51,586 bases of DNA from Methanoregula sp. UBA64. GTDB taxonomy: Archaea; Halobacteriota; Methanomicrobia; Methanomicrobiales; Methanospirillaceae. Below the pieces are notes generated by a model. That model ran no database searches and was not told the DNA's origin. It saw nothing but the letters and a program-made list of their open reading frames with translations. The stretch is taken from NCBI RefSeq assembly GCF_002502735.1, contig NZ_DAQC01000009.1, forward strand, positions 1 to 51,586, read 5' to 3'. The position numbers were made by a program, and so were the translations under genes. Positions 1 to 8,149 of the stretch are shown here, piece after piece (position 1 is the first letter of the stretch; the number at the start of each line of letters is the position of its first letter).

Positions 1-94
1 GGCCGCGCACCGGTAAAGTGCCGTGGAACGGACAATTAACGTCCTTGCACTCCTGTTTTGGAGCCTGGACGTCCAATCCAATGTTTTGTGCCAT
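1..94 (-). CDS. rps17: Ribosomal protein S17 (uS17), N-terminal part
   Basis: Thirty-one codons are present before the left edge cuts the gene. The peptide begins MAQNIGLDVQAP and contains CKDVNCPFHGTLPVRG, the two-cysteine stretch followed by the S17 OB-fold start that archaeal uS17 proteins carry. It is a small-subunit protein that binds 16S rRNA. It lies 20 bases after the stop of the RNase P protein gene, the usual archaeal order rpl29-rnp1-rps17, and belongs to the operon that starts at rpl3. The C-terminal two thirds are outside the window. Confidence 0.9.
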   Translation of the reverse strand, partial: MAQNIGLDVQAPKQECKDVNCPFHGTLPVRG

Positions 95-114
95 TATGGT
101 ATCCTCTTAAAGTC

Positions 115-381
115 TTATGCTCGCTTGAGCCTCTTTTCAGGAGCCAGAATCAGTGCGGATCCATGTATCTCAACAAGGCTGTTGTCGGGCAGACGGGCCC
201 GGAACGTGCTCCCGGATTTAGGGAGCTTTTTTATTCCGGTCTCAGTCTGCAGGACAACGAGGTTCCTTGTCTCATCGATGATGTGTCCGCCCAGTCCCGC
301 GTGTGAGGGATTGGTGGCTCCTGCTACCAGAACGTCAAGGCCGATCAGCTCGTGCCGTGCGACGTTCTGGCAGGAGATCAT
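115..381 (-). CDS. rnp1: RNase P protein component 1 (Rpp29/Pop4 family)
   Basis: An 88-residue protein with the Rpp29/UPF0086 pattern: start MISCQNVARHELIGL, then LVVLQTETGIKKLPK and a conserved end LVEIHGSALILAPEKRLKR. Rpp29 is an Sm-like barrel that binds the RNase P RNA and helps process the 5' ends of tRNAs. Length is normal for archaea, which lack the long eukaryotic extensions. Its ATG overlaps the stop of rpl29 in an ATGA arrangement, so it is translationally linked within the S10/spc operon. The RNase P RNA itself was not found in the window. Confidence 0.92.
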   Translation of the reverse strand: MISCQNVARHELIGLDVLVAGATNPSHAGLGGHIIDETRNLVVLQTETGIKKLPKSGSTFRARLPDNSLVEIHGSALILAPEKRLKRA

Positions 382-581
382 ACGCGGCTCCTGCGGTTCT
401 TCTCGGTCATCAGGCGGGCAATGGTACGGCGGAGTTCACGGATGTGGCCGGGGTTCTCTGTTGCCCCACCGGCGCTGACCTTGCCATAGTGCTGGACAAG
501 TTCCATCTGGAGTTTTCCCATCTGTTCCTGCAGTTCGACATCCGTGAGCTGCTGGACATCGTGTGCTCTCAAGATTGCCAT
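378..581 (-). CDS. rpl29: Ribosomal protein L29 (uL29)
   Basis: A 67-residue protein starting MAILRAHDVQQLTD, with the two-helix L29 pattern and the end IRELRRTIARLMTEKNRR. uL29 sits near the peptide exit tunnel of the large subunit, where it helps form the binding site for SRP. The start codon abuts the rps3 stop (582) and the stop overlaps the rnp1 start. Length is typical. Confidence 0.95.
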   Translation of the reverse strand: MAILRAHDVQQLTDVELQEQMGKLQMELVQHYGKVSAGGATENPGHIRELRRTIARLMTEKNRRSRV

Positions 582-1277
582 TTACTGCACCTCGTCACCG
601 ATGTCGTCAGGAAGTGCCGGCTCTTCCGTTTCTGCGGAGTCTACCGGGGCGGCAGCTTTGGGAGCTGCCGGCTTTTTCTTTTCCTGCTCGATCACCGCAA
701 AGTGGTCGGGCATCTTTGCATCGGCGGGCACGATCTTGACCTGAACACCGATAACGCCGAGTTTCTTGATGGCGATTGCATAGCCTTTCTCGACGATGGT
801 GTTGCTCGGTTCACCGCAGTGTTTGATGTAGCCTTCGGTGAACTTCTGGGTCCGTGCACGTGCACCGGTCAGCTTGCCGGCGATCACGACTTCGCAGCCG
901 AGAGCGCCTGAGTCCATGACCCGGCGCATGATGCTGGAGCCTGCCTTACGGAAGTACCAGCCGCGTTCGAGCGCGTTTGCCAGCCGTTCTGCCATGATCT
1001 GGGCGTTGAAGCTGGGGTTCTGGACCTGCTGGACCTCGATCTGCGGCGATTCGACACCGTAGTTCTGCGCAAGGTCCTGGGTCAGCTGGTGGACGAGCTT
1101 GCCGCCCTTACCGATCACGATACCCGGCTTTTCTGCAAAGATCGTGACCTGGGTGCCAAGAGGCGTGCGGGCAATGTCCATGCCGCCGTAGCCTGCGCGC
1201 TTGAGTTCCTTGGTGAGGTACTTCTCGACGCGGGCCTTTCTGACGCCTTCAGCAATGAATTTTCTTTCGACTGCCAT
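582..1277 (-). CDS. rps3: Ribosomal protein S3 (uS3)
   Basis: A 231-residue protein. I use the ATG at 1277 (MAVERKFIAEGV) because archaeal S3 proteins start this way and it falls directly behind the rpl22 stop at 1279; an upstream in-frame start at 1298 would run into rpl22. A type-2 KH domain is visible, with the RNA-binding loop GIVIGKGGK at residues 52-60. The last 35 or so residues are an Ala/Pro/Glu-rich acidic tail ending PALPDDIGDEVQ, probably disordered. uS3 forms part of the mRNA entry site of the small subunit. Confidence 0.95.
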   Translation of the reverse strand: MAVERKFIAEGVRKARVEKYLTKELKRAGYGGMDIARTPLGTQVTIFAEKPGIVIGKGGKLVHQLTQDLAQNYGVESPQIEVQQVQNPSFNAQIMAERLANALERGWYFRKAGSSIMRRVMDSGALGCEVVIAGKLTGARARTQKFTEGYIKHCGEPSNTIVEKGYAIAIKKLGVIGVQVKIVPADAKMPDHFAVIEQEKKKPAAPKAAAPVDSAETEEPALPDDIGDEVQ

Positions 1278-1278
1278 G

Positions 1279-1743
1279 TTACGCCACCTCGCGGACAACG
1301 ATCTCGATGTTCACGGTTTCCCGTGCCTTGGGAGATGCCCTGCCCATTGCCCGGGGGAAATAGGCTTTCTGGGCGCGGCCGCGGTTTGCCGAGACGTGGA
1401 TGATCTCCAGGTTCTCGGTGTCAAGACCGGAATATTCCGCGTTCTTCTTGATCGATTCGAGGATCCTGATGTAGGCCTGGGATGCCTTGACCGGGTACCG
1501 GCCTGCGTCCCAGTTGCCGGGAAGACCTCTCTTGTGGGCAACGTTCCGGTTAAAGTGCCGGAACGGGATCGCCTTCTTGAGCGCCACAACATCGGCGAGG
1601 TACTTGAGCGCATCGTTGACGCGCTGGTGCCGGATGAACCCGGCGATCTCGATCGAGTGCTTGGGAGAGATGGAAAGCTCGTTTGCTTTGCCACGGGCGA
1701 TATTGTCGCCCTCAACCTTCTTTGAATATGCAATGCGTGCCAT
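1279..1743 (-). CDS. rpl22: Ribosomal protein L22 (uL22)
   Basis: A 154-residue archaeal-length L22. The start at 1743 gives MARIAYSKKVEG, matching family N-termini; ATG 1749 and GTG 1752 are in frame and overlap the rps19 stop, so they are less likely. The family-typical C-terminal part with HVSANRGRAQKAYFPRAMGR, the loop that lines the exit tunnel, is present. It sits between rps19 and rps3 as in other archaea. Confidence 0.95.
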   Translation of the reverse strand: MARIAYSKKVEGDNIARGKANELSISPKHSIEIAGFIRHQRVNDALKYLADVVALKKAIPFRHFNRNVAHKRGLPGNWDAGRYPVKASQAYIRILESIKKNAEYSGLDTENLEIIHVSANRGRAQKAYFPRAMGRASPKARETVNIEIVVREVA

Positions 1744-1748
1744 TTCCA

Positions 1749-2168
1749 TCACTTCAGCGGTACGTACTTGCTGCCCCTCGTTGCACCGATACCGGCGGAA
1801 CCGTGGGTGACCTTCTTTCTCGTGAGTGCGAATTCCCCGAGGTAGTGGAAGACCGACTCCGGCTGGAACTCTACCTTTACGAACTCCTTGCCGTTGTAGA
1901 TCTCGATGCTCTTTCCGATCATCTCGGGCATCACGATCATTTCACGCAGGTGGGTACGGACTTTCTCGTCCCCTCCCCGGATCTTCTCAAGGAGTGTCTC
2001 TTCGCCGCGGTTCAGGCCGCGGTTAAACTTCCGGCGTGCGCGGGCTGGCATCAGCGGGATGAGTTCGCTTAAGCCCATCGCCTGGAGCTCGTCGATTTTG
2101 TGCCCGCGATAGGTGAACTCTTCACGCCGTCTGGGCATTCTCTTCTGTGTTTTCTTTGGTGCTGCCAT
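1749..2168 (-). CDS. rps19: Ribosomal protein S19 (uS19)
   Basis: A 139-residue protein starting MAAPKKTQKRMPRRREEFTY. The conserved core includes LREMIVMPEMIGKSIEIYNG and VFHYLGEFALTRKKVTHG near the C-terminus. uS19 lies in the head of the small subunit near the decoding region. Six bases separate it from rpl2, and it runs into the rpl22 start region. Confidence 0.95.
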   Translation of the reverse strand: MAAPKKTQKRMPRRREEFTYRGHKIDELQAMGLSELIPLMPARARRKFNRGLNRGEETLLEKIRGGDEKVRTHLREMIVMPEMIGKSIEIYNGKEFVKVEFQPESVFHYLGEFALTRKKVTHGSAGIGATRGSKYVPLK

Positions 2169-2174
2169 ATCCGC

Positions 2175-2891
2175 TCACTTCCTGCTTCTGCCTGTCTGGC
2201 GTGCTGCTACATGTCCGACCGTACGGCCTGGAGATGTTCCGCGGGCAATGGTCTTCGGGCGTCCCGGGTGCTGGTGTCCACCGCCACCGAACGGGTGGTC
2301 GATGACGTTCATTGCGACACCACGGACACGCGGCCAGTTCGATGCAGTGTTCCGCATCTTGTGGGCCTTGTTGCCGGCCTTTACAAACGGCTTTTCCACG
2401 CGGCCGCCACCGGCGACAATGCCGATGGTTGCGCGGCAGCGTACGTTAAACCACTTGGTCTTGCCGCTGGGCATCCGCACACCAACGCGATCGCCAATCT
2501 TGTCGACGACGACAGCCTGGACCCCGGTCGAGCGGACAAACTTGCCGCCATCGTTGGGGCGCGACTCGATGTTGCAGATGTAGGACCCGGTCGGGATGCT
2601 CTGGAGCGGGAGCGTGTTCCCGTTCTTTACCTCGACATCAGTTCCCCAGGCAACGACCTCGCCAACACCGACACCCTCGGTGACCAGCATGTAGACTTTG
2701 GTGTTGTCCTCAAGCTGGACACGGGCAATCGGGGCGTTCCGTGCCGGGTCGTGTTCGATATCGATGATCGTACCGGTGATAGTCTCGGAGCCATCGCCGA
2801 TATGTTTTAACTCTGCCTTGTACCGGTGGGACGGGGCGCGATAGGTCGGGCCTCCCCTGCCACGGTTCTGTGTAGTAATTCGATGTCCCAT
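2175..2891 (-). CDS. rpl2: Ribosomal protein L2 (uL2)
   Basis: A 238-residue protein. I start at ATG 2891 (MGHRITTQNRGRGGPTYRAP), the usual archaeal N-terminus; the in-frame start at 2915 would overlap the end of rpl23. The C-terminal motif NVIDHPFGGGGHQHPGRP, containing the histidine cluster close to the peptidyl-transferase centre, is intact. Length and order (rpl23-rpl2-rps19) are normal. Confidence 0.96.
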   Translation of the reverse strand: MGHRITTQNRGRGGPTYRAPSHRYKAELKHIGDGSETITGTIIDIEHDPARNAPIARVQLEDNTKVYMLVTEGVGVGEVVAWGTDVEVKNGNTLPLQSIPTGSYICNIESRPNDGGKFVRSTGVQAVVVDKIGDRVGVRMPSGKTKWFNVRCRATIGIVAGGGRVEKPFVKAGNKAHKMRNTASNWPRVRGVAMNVIDHPFGGGGHQHPGRPKTIARGTSPGRTVGHVAARQTGRSRK

Positions 2892-2901
2892 GTTCCCCAC
2901 C

Positions 2902-3153
2902 TTACATGATGCCAAGCCGGCTCAGGATTTCCTCGGCGGCTTTATCGTTCTCGAAGCTTATGACGGCTTTCTTCTCGCCGTGCATGGTCATGACCGTGTG
3001 GACTTTCTTGACCTTCTGGTCAAATGCCTTCTCGATGTCACGCTTGATGTCCTTTTTCGTGGCCTGCCTGTCGACAAGGAACTGGATCTTGTTCTCGTTT
3101 TCCAGGGACACCATGGCCTTTTCTGTGACAAACGGGTGCTTTAAGGTAGACAT
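2902..3153 (-). CDS. rpl23: Ribosomal protein L23 (uL23)
   Basis: An 83-residue protein starting MSTLKHPFVTEKAMVSLE and containing KIQFLVDRQATKKDIK. uL23 surrounds the exit tunnel and is a docking site for SRP. Its start follows the rpl4 stop with no gap, so the two are tightly coupled. Confidence 0.95.
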   Translation of the reverse strand: MSTLKHPFVTEKAMVSLENENKIQFLVDRQATKKDIKRDIEKAFDQKVKKVHTVMTMHGEKKAVISFENDKAAEEILSRLGIM

Positions 3154-3900
3154 TTACCTTCCCTCCAGGCGGGTAACCGCACTCTCGGTCCAGACCGTCA
3201 GGCGTCCTGCCTGCATGCCCGGGGCGAGGTGCTCGACATTGAGCTGGTCGACCGTTACGACATCCACTCCGGCGAGGTTGCGTGCTGCGCGGAACTCGGG
3301 GCCGGATGTGACAATGAGCAGGCTCTTCCTCTGCCTGTACCGGCGGCCACGGAGCTTGCCCCGGCCTGCACGGACTTTCCTGCTGTCCTTTGCCTTCTCG
3401 ACATCCGCATAGACGCCTGCACTTATCAGTGCAGAGATTACATCCTGCGTGCGGGCGAGGGTCTCGAACTTGTCCTCAAAGATGCACGGGACTGCGCCAT
3501 TAAAGAGGTGTCCCCTGCCGCTGAGAAGCTCCGGGACGATACTGGCTGCAACCGCAGAACGGAACGCCTTCTGCTTCTCCTTTGCATTGATCTCCTTGAT
3601 GAGGACCTTTGCGGTTGTCGGCGGGTGGGCCTCACGACCTCCCTTTGCCTGCGGGACCTTTGCTGCACGCGAACCGTTCTTGAGACGGGGGACGTGCGAT
3701 GCACCGCGACCGCTTCCCCAGCCGACTGCTGACGAGCAGATACCGGCATACGGGTAGGAGCCGTGCGGCTGCCTGCGGGTGCTCTGGAGTGCAAGAACTG
3801 CCTTCCTGATCAGATCGGGGCGGTACTCTTCTGAGAACATGACCGGGAGCTCGATCTCCTTTGCCACGCCTCCATCAATCTTTTTGACCTGCGCTTTCAT
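3154..3900 (-). CDS. rpl4: Ribosomal protein L4 (uL4)
   Basis: A 248-residue archaeal/eukaryotic-type L4 starting MKAQVKKIDGGVAKEIELP. The tunnel-lining loop region with RRQPHGSYPYAG and the GSGRGASHVPRLKNG stretch is present, followed by the core with LRGRRYRQRKSLLIVTS. Six bases separate it from rpl3. Confidence 0.95.
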   Translation of the reverse strand: MKAQVKKIDGGVAKEIELPVMFSEEYRPDLIRKAVLALQSTRRQPHGSYPYAGICSSAVGWGSGRGASHVPRLKNGSRAAKVPQAKGGREAHPPTTAKVLIKEINAKEKQKAFRSAVAASIVPELLSGRGHLFNGAVPCIFEDKFETLARTQDVISALISAGVYADVEKAKDSRKVRAGRGKLRGRRYRQRKSLLIVTSGPEFRAARNLAGVDVVTVDQLNVEHLAPGMQAGRLTVWTESAVTRLEGR

Positions 3901-3906
3901 CTCTGA

Positions 3907-4920
3907 TCACCCCTGCTTGCTCTGGACGCTCACGAACTGGATCGCGGGCGACCGTACTGCGTGTTCTCCCTGGCGGATTGCCGGGCGGATGCGGATCAGT
4001 CTCTTTGCGGGGCCGGGAACCGAACCCTTGATGATGACATACCCGTTCCGGAGGACACCGTAGTTGAGGAAGCCTCCTGCCGGGGTAATTTCCGCACCGT
4101 TCTCGCCAATCTTTAAGATGCGCTTATTGAATTCGGTGCGCTGCTGGTAGCCCATCTGGCCACTCTGCGGAACCTGCCAGCGGATGTGGTGGGGGTTCCA
4201 CGGACCAAGGGTACCGACGTGGCGTTCTTTGCCACCGACAGAGTGTTTCCTCTTACGGAGGGTGACACCCCAGCGCTTGACCGGTCCCTGCGTGCCCTTA
4301 CCGATAGTGATAGCGGTAATGTCGGCATACTGGCCAACCTGCATAACGCTGTTGAGCTGGACCTCTTTTCCTAAGAGACCGAGCGCAAACTCGTACTGCT
4401 TTGCAATATCCCCACCGGCGACCTTGATCTCCATGAGGTCGGGTACCTTTTTCGGGACACCGCTCATGATGGCTGGCTGGGTGTATGCAAGTGCATAGAG
4501 CTCAACAACAGTTCCGGCGGCAACCGCATCTGCCAGTTTCTTCTTGGCTGCAGTGCTGTCGTAGTTCTTCGGGACGGTAATCCGGCGGGAAAGCTGGTTG
4601 TCCAGCGGTTCTGCCCAGAGTTCCGTGAATGCATGCTTGCCGTAGGTATCCTGCGAATAGGCACGCACTGCGGCAACCTTCATGGTCGGGATCTCAATAA
4701 CGGTCACCGGTACCATGATCTCCTTGCCTTCAGTCGGGCTGTCCTTGTGGTCATCCACCATGAGAACATGCGTCATCCCCACTTTATAGCCGGCAAAGCC
4801 AAGCAGCGCCGGTGCGCCGGTGTGCTCGGGCCATGCTTTGTATTTGGGTATGGGGCTCTGCGCACGCTTCCGTGGGCTGAATGCCAGCGAGCCTCGACGT
4901 GGTCTGTTTATCTTTGGCAT
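3907..4920 (-). CDS. rpl3: Ribosomal protein L3 (uL3)
   Basis: A 337-residue protein starting MPKINRPRRGSLAFSPRKRA, the standard archaeal uL3 start. The conserved VKRWGVTLRKRKHSVGGKER segment and the C-terminal RIRPAIRQGE are present. It is the first gene of the ribosomal operon here. Upstream lie about 70 A/T-rich bases and then the hairpin at 5057-5075, so the operon promoter is probably within 4925-5050, though I see only weak TATA-like sequence there. Confidence 0.96.
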   Translation of the reverse strand: MPKINRPRRGSLAFSPRKRAQSPIPKYKAWPEHTGAPALLGFAGYKVGMTHVLMVDDHKDSPTEGKEIMVPVTVIEIPTMKVAAVRAYSQDTYGKHAFTELWAEPLDNQLSRRITVPKNYDSTAAKKKLADAVAAGTVVELYALAYTQPAIMSGVPKKVPDLMEIKVAGGDIAKQYEFALGLLGKEVQLNSVMQVGQYADITAITIGKGTQGPVKRWGVTLRKRKHSVGGKERHVGTLGPWNPHHIRWQVPQSGQMGYQQRTEFNKRILKIGENGAEITPAGGFLNYGVLRNGYVIIKGSVPGPAKRLIRIRPAIRQGEHAVRSPAIQFVSVQSKQG

Positions 4921-5050
4921 GTGTCAATCAATCCTTTTCATTCGTGTTTTTTTGATTTTTTTTGGTGACACGAATTTTTCAAAGATGATTCCGAGACTGA
5001 AGTGATATCACGTGCCTGTCTGGTAAGCCAACACGCGACCGGCAAAATAT

Positions 5051-5079
5051 AAAAAAACCACCGGAAACCGGTGGTTTTT
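5051..5079 (-). terminator. Hairpin terminator (8-bp stem, U-tract)
   Basis: ACCACCGG (5057-5064), loop AAA, CCGGTGGT (5068-5075). On the minus strand it is followed by seven T residues. T residues also follow on the plus strand, but no plus-strand gene ends here, so I assign it to the candidate RNA on the minus strand. It would insulate that RNA from the rpl3 operon. Confidence 0.6.
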
Positions 5080-5419
5080 CCTTTGCCGGCACACCTTCAC
5101 CGAAAAGCCGGGCACATTACTGCCCGGATTCCCGGTTCGGGTGTTTTTTTTCGTTTTCGCGAAAGAAGACCCTGACATTGACGCATCCCCGGGTATTCCA
5201 GGGAACAGGCTCGTTTCTCTTGGAAACGTCCACCCGTGCGTCACGGTCAGATCCCACTCTGTCAGCCCGTTGTGACGGATCACAACTCCTTCTCGGGATC
5301 CCCCGCATTGTGTGCGGGGGTCACCAATCGGGAAATATCCTTACGGCAGGATCGTCCCTGTGTCGTTTCCGGTCCGATCCCGGCCGCTGCATCCTCCCGG
5401 GTTAAGGGGAGATATACGA
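5051..5419 (-). ncRNA. Candidate structured non-coding RNA upstream of rpl3
   Basis: No convincing protein gene occupies 4921-5544. On the minus strand I see an AT-rich promoter element (5441-5450), then a GC-rich stretch with several perfect hairpins: 8 bp at 5300-5320, 6 bp at 5270-5285 with a CGGA loop, 6 bp at 5212-5228, 7 bp at 5108-5127 inside a bulged outer helix (5098-5104 with 5136-5143), and a long-range 7-bp helix pairing 5179-5185 with 5237-5243. It ends at a strong hairpin followed by a U-tract. The length would be about 370 nt. The signatures of RNase P RNA and SRP RNA are absent. Identity unknown; existence as a transcript is inference. Confidence 0.5.
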
Positions 5420-5440
5420 GGAAATTTCCTTATCGGCTTC

Positions 5441-5450
5441 CTTAAATATT
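5441..5450 (-). promoter_or_regulatory. TATA-like element of the candidate RNA
   Basis: On the minus strand AATATTTAAG lies in an otherwise GC-rich context, with the start of transcription expected near 5419. A second AT-rich run (ATATATATGC) is about 20 bases further upstream at 5463-5472. The placement fits the hairpin-rich segment that follows. Confidence 0.4.
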
Positions 5451-5544
5451 GACCAAAAAAGCATATATATCTATGCCCCCGATTTCAGGGCACAGATTGC
5501 AATACCGGATCCGGTAGCATGTCCGGAGCTACCATCGATGCAGC

Positions 5545-5949
5545 TTATCCGAAATAGATCTCTCCGTCATCGGTAATATAGATCTGCACATCCTCGCAGA
5601 TGCACCGTGCCTTATAGGATTGCGGGCGGGACTCGCGCAGCCGGTTGATAAGGGAGATCGTATCGTACTTCACTTTGATCTTTGCCTTCTCCGCTTCGGC
5701 AAAGATCATCCCCGGGACTTCGAAGAGATCGGTCCCGGAGGGGATGGTGCAAAGGTGCGTTGCATCGAGGGTATACAAAAATTCCAGCGTCTCCTTTGCC
5801 CGCCGGATATTCTCCATTGCAGATTTCTCGATCGTGCAGACATTGGCCTTTGAGGTCTTGATAATGTCTGCGATCTGCTGCTGGGTCATCCCCTGTTTGC
5901 GGTAACGGAGCACTTCCCGCTGTCTGTCGGTGAGCAGACCATCTTTCAT
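5545..5949 (-). CDS. tfx: Tfx family DNA-binding transcriptional regulator
   Basis: A 134-residue protein starting MKDGLLTDRQREVLRYRK (ATG 5949; ATG 5958 is the alternative). Residues 5-55 form a helix-turn-helix with sigma-70 region-4/LuxR-like character (LTDRQREVL, MTQQQIADIIKTSKANVC), followed by the C-terminal domain typical of Tfx proteins. In Methanothermobacter, Tfx binds near the promoter of the fmd genes for molybdenum formylmethanofuran dehydrogenase; that knowledge is from the family, not from this window. Here it is divergent from mtd, with about 270 bases between the two starts. Longer in-frame starts up to 6159 give non-family sequence and are rejected. Confidence 0.85.
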   Translation of the reverse strand: MKDGLLTDRQREVLRYRKQGMTQQQIADIIKTSKANVCTIEKSAMENIRRAKETLEFLYTLDATHLCTIPSGTDLFEVPGMIFAEAEKAKIKVKYDTISLINRLRESRPQSYKARCICEDVQIYITDDGEIYFG

Positions 5950-6163
5950 AATATCCATTCCACCCCATTGATTTAAACACTTTTCGTTAACACTGCAGGT
6001 TCCGGCCCGGTTCTTCCAGGGCCATAAGGCGGATAAATCTGACACTTCCCCGCCCCGGTCCGGCCCAAAACCCGGGCACGCACCGGGCGTCAGAGGAGCC
6101 CCGACCATACAATCCCAAGGTACAACGGACAGATCTGCCGGCGTAAAAAGTGATTTCAAAATG

Positions 6164-6214
6164 TTTATAAGAATACCGGGTCATATTAACGTTCTATAAA
6201 ACAAATAGAGGTGA
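6164..6214 (+). promoter_or_regulatory. mtd promoter and ribosome binding site
   Basis: A TATA box TTTATAAG is at 6164-6171, with transcription expected to start near 6195. A Shine-Dalgarno sequence GAGGTGA lies at 6208-6214, seven bases before the ATG at 6222. A second AT-rich element (TCTATAAA) lies at about 6193-6200. Both are what a highly expressed methanogenesis gene would show. Confidence 0.7.
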
Positions 6215-6221
6215 AATTTTA

Positions 6222-7064
6222 ATGGTTGTTAAAGTAGGCGTAGCCAAGTTAGGAAATATTGCAAGTGGTGTAATGGCAGAACTGCTCCTCGACGAGAGAG
6301 CAGACCGTGAAGACATGCAGACATTCATGGCGACCAGCGGCACAAAACTCGAGCCGGCAGATGTCGACCGTGTAGTTTCAAACCTGAAGGCATACCAGCC
6401 GGACTTCTGTATTGTCGTTTCCCCCAACGGGGTTCTCCCCGGCCCGACCGGTGCCCGCGAACAGCTCGCTGCAGCAGGTATCCCGACCATCATCATCACT
6501 GACGATGTAACCACGAAGAAGGAGTGGGAAGGCGTCAAGGCTGACACCAAGTTCGGCTATATCATCATGAAGGCAGACTCCATGATCGGTGCACGCCGCG
6601 AGTTCCTCGACCCCGTCGAGATGGCCGACTACAACGGCAACCTCGTCAAGGTTCTGGCAATTACCGGTGCATTCCGCAAGCTCCAGGTAGCTCTCGACAA
6701 GGTCATCGACCAGGTCAAGGCAGGCAAGAAAGGCACAGAGATCGAGCTCCCGAAGATCATCATGACCACCGACAAGGCGGTTGACGGCGAGTTCACTAAC
6801 TCCTACGCTCTTGCTAAGGCACGCGCTGCACACGAGATCGCGATAGCTGTTGCAGGCCAGAATGTCAAGGGTTGCTTCATGACCAAGGAATGGGAGAAAT
6901 ACATCCCGATCGTTGCAAGCGCTCACGAAATGATGAGGGTTGCAGCAGAGCTTTGCGATCAGGCCCGCGAGCTTGAGAAAGCAGGCGACAGCATCCTGCG
7001 CCAGCCCCACAAGAAGGATGGCACGCTCGTCCGCAAGACCAAACTCGTTGCAAAATTCGAGTAA
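6222..7064 (+). CDS. mtd: F420-dependent methylene-H4MPT dehydrogenase
   Basis: A 280-residue protein, normal for Mtd, starting MVVKVGVAKLGNIASGVMAE. It interconverts methenyl- and methylene-tetrahydromethanopterin with F420H2, the fourth step of CO2 reduction to methane. Further family hallmarks are SPNGVLPGPTGAREQLA and the DDVTTKKEWE segment. It is cytoplasmic and needs no prosthetic group. A T-rich tract right after the stop (7067-7090) is the likely terminator. It is monocistronic here and divergent from the Tfx gene. Confidence 0.97.
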   Translation: MVVKVGVAKLGNIASGVMAELLLDERADREDMQTFMATSGTKLEPADVDRVVSNLKAYQPDFCIVVSPNGVLPGPTGAREQLAAAGIPTIIITDDVTTKKEWEGVKADTKFGYIIMKADSMIGARREFLDPVEMADYNGNLVKVLAITGAFRKLQVALDKVIDQVKAGKKGTEIELPKIIMTTDKAVDGEFTNSYALAKARAAHEIAIAVAGQNVKGCFMTKEWEKYIPIVASAHEMMRVAAELCDQARELEKAGDSILRQPHKKDGTLVRKTKLVAKFE

Positions 7065-7113
7065 CTTAATTTTTTTCTTCTTTTTTTCGATATTTCGTAA
7101 GCCAGAACTGTGC

Positions 7114-8046
7114 TTATCTGCCTTCACTCCGATAGTACCGGCCGAGCTCCTCCGGAAGCGTCATGATGATCGGCTCATTGTGGAGACGCTCCATGAACGC
7201 CGAGTCGCTTGTTGAGAGAGGATTCGGATTGATCCGGGAGATGAGCGAACAGAATGCAGAAAATTCCTCATCGTTTTTCCGGGCAAAATAGATCGCCATA
7301 TTATACGCCACGGTCCCGAGTTTCTTATAGAGCGAGATGACCCGGAGTATCCCCTCGGAAAGGGTATCGATATAACTCTCCAGCTCATCCAGTCGTGCCA
7401 CCGGGATAAGCCCCCTGACCTCGCGCTCCCCCACCGGCACGGCATGTGCGGACCAGAGGATCTCGTCCCCAAACAGGAACCGCTCCGAAGACCGTTCCTG
7501 CTCACGCACCGTTGCCCAGTAGGAGGTTTCGGTCTTTCTCCGGTATTCCTTACCTGCGGACAGGTACCGCTCTACCAGCCACGACGGGCGGGTATCGCAG
7601 ATCCCCTGCATATGAGGATGGATGATACTGGCACCGGAGGAAGGCAGGTAATTCCAGTTGATCGAGGGATAGCCATCAAACCGCAGGAGCGATGCAACCT
7701 GGCCGCGAAGCGCATCGGCTATCTGCTGTCGGGAAAACTCCGGAACCGTATGCGCCCGGGTGATCACTGTCACCGTGTGCCATGCGGCAAAGGGGAACAT
7801 GTTGGGAAACGTGACACTCTCTCCCACCATGATACGTTTCCCATTGGGGAATTTCGGAGTTATTGAAAAAATATTTTGTTCGCAGAAGGGGCAGTCTGCT
7901 GTTTCCTGCGGAAGCTCAAACGGGTGATCAATATGGCGCTTGACCCGCTCCGGGCTGATCCGGCACCGCAGGCCGGTAAACCGTTCCTCCCGGTATTGTA
8001 ATGTTCCCCGCCCGGTTGCAACATCAGTTACGGTAAACAGGTCCAT
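7114..8046 (-). CDS. GalT/HIT-superfamily nucleotidyltransferase-like protein
   Basis: A 310-residue protein with features of galactose-1-phosphate uridylyltransferases: a CPFC pair (Cys52, Cys55), which in GalT binds zinc, and an HPHMQ motif (His143-Gln147) matching the catalytic HPHGQ of GalT, where the second histidine is the nucleophile. The substrate cannot be read from sequence and no sugar-metabolism genes are adjacent. It is transcribed from the mtd-mer intergenic side toward mtd. An imperfect palindrome (CTCTC-ATGCAC-GAGAG, 8129-8144) lies about 85 bases upstream of its start and may be regulatory. A nucleotide-sugar or dinucleotide transferase is a fair guess. Confidence 0.75.
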   Translation of the reverse strand: MDLFTVTDVATGRGTLQYREERFTGLRCRISPERVKRHIDHPFELPQETADCPFCEQNIFSITPKFPNGKRIMVGESVTFPNMFPFAAWHTVTVITRAHTVPEFSRQQIADALRGQVASLLRFDGYPSINWNYLPSSGASIIHPHMQGICDTRPSWLVERYLSAGKEYRRKTETSYWATVREQERSSERFLFGDEILWSAHAVPVGEREVRGLIPVARLDELESYIDTLSEGILRVISLYKKLGTVAYNMAIYFARKNDEEFSAFCSLISRINPNPLSTSDSAFMERLHNEPIIMTLPEELGRYYRSEGR

Positions 8047-8149
8047 ATTCTAAAGGGAGTACTTCTTTTGGACCAGATAGTCATTTGCAATTTCCCTTAG
8101 GTTCACAGGATAGTCCAGTACGCAGGATCTCTCATGCACGAGAGGTCAA

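Noticed and set aside
5008..5308. Two overlapping minus-strand open frames of 63 and 91 codons
   Set aside because: They run through the hairpins, and the longer one passes the terminator; composition is not protein-like and there is no family resemblance.
5051..5419. RNase P RNA or a known riboswitch
   Set aside because: The conserved P4 sequence (GAGGAAAGTC-like) and the ACAGAA element are missing, and I see no known riboswitch core.
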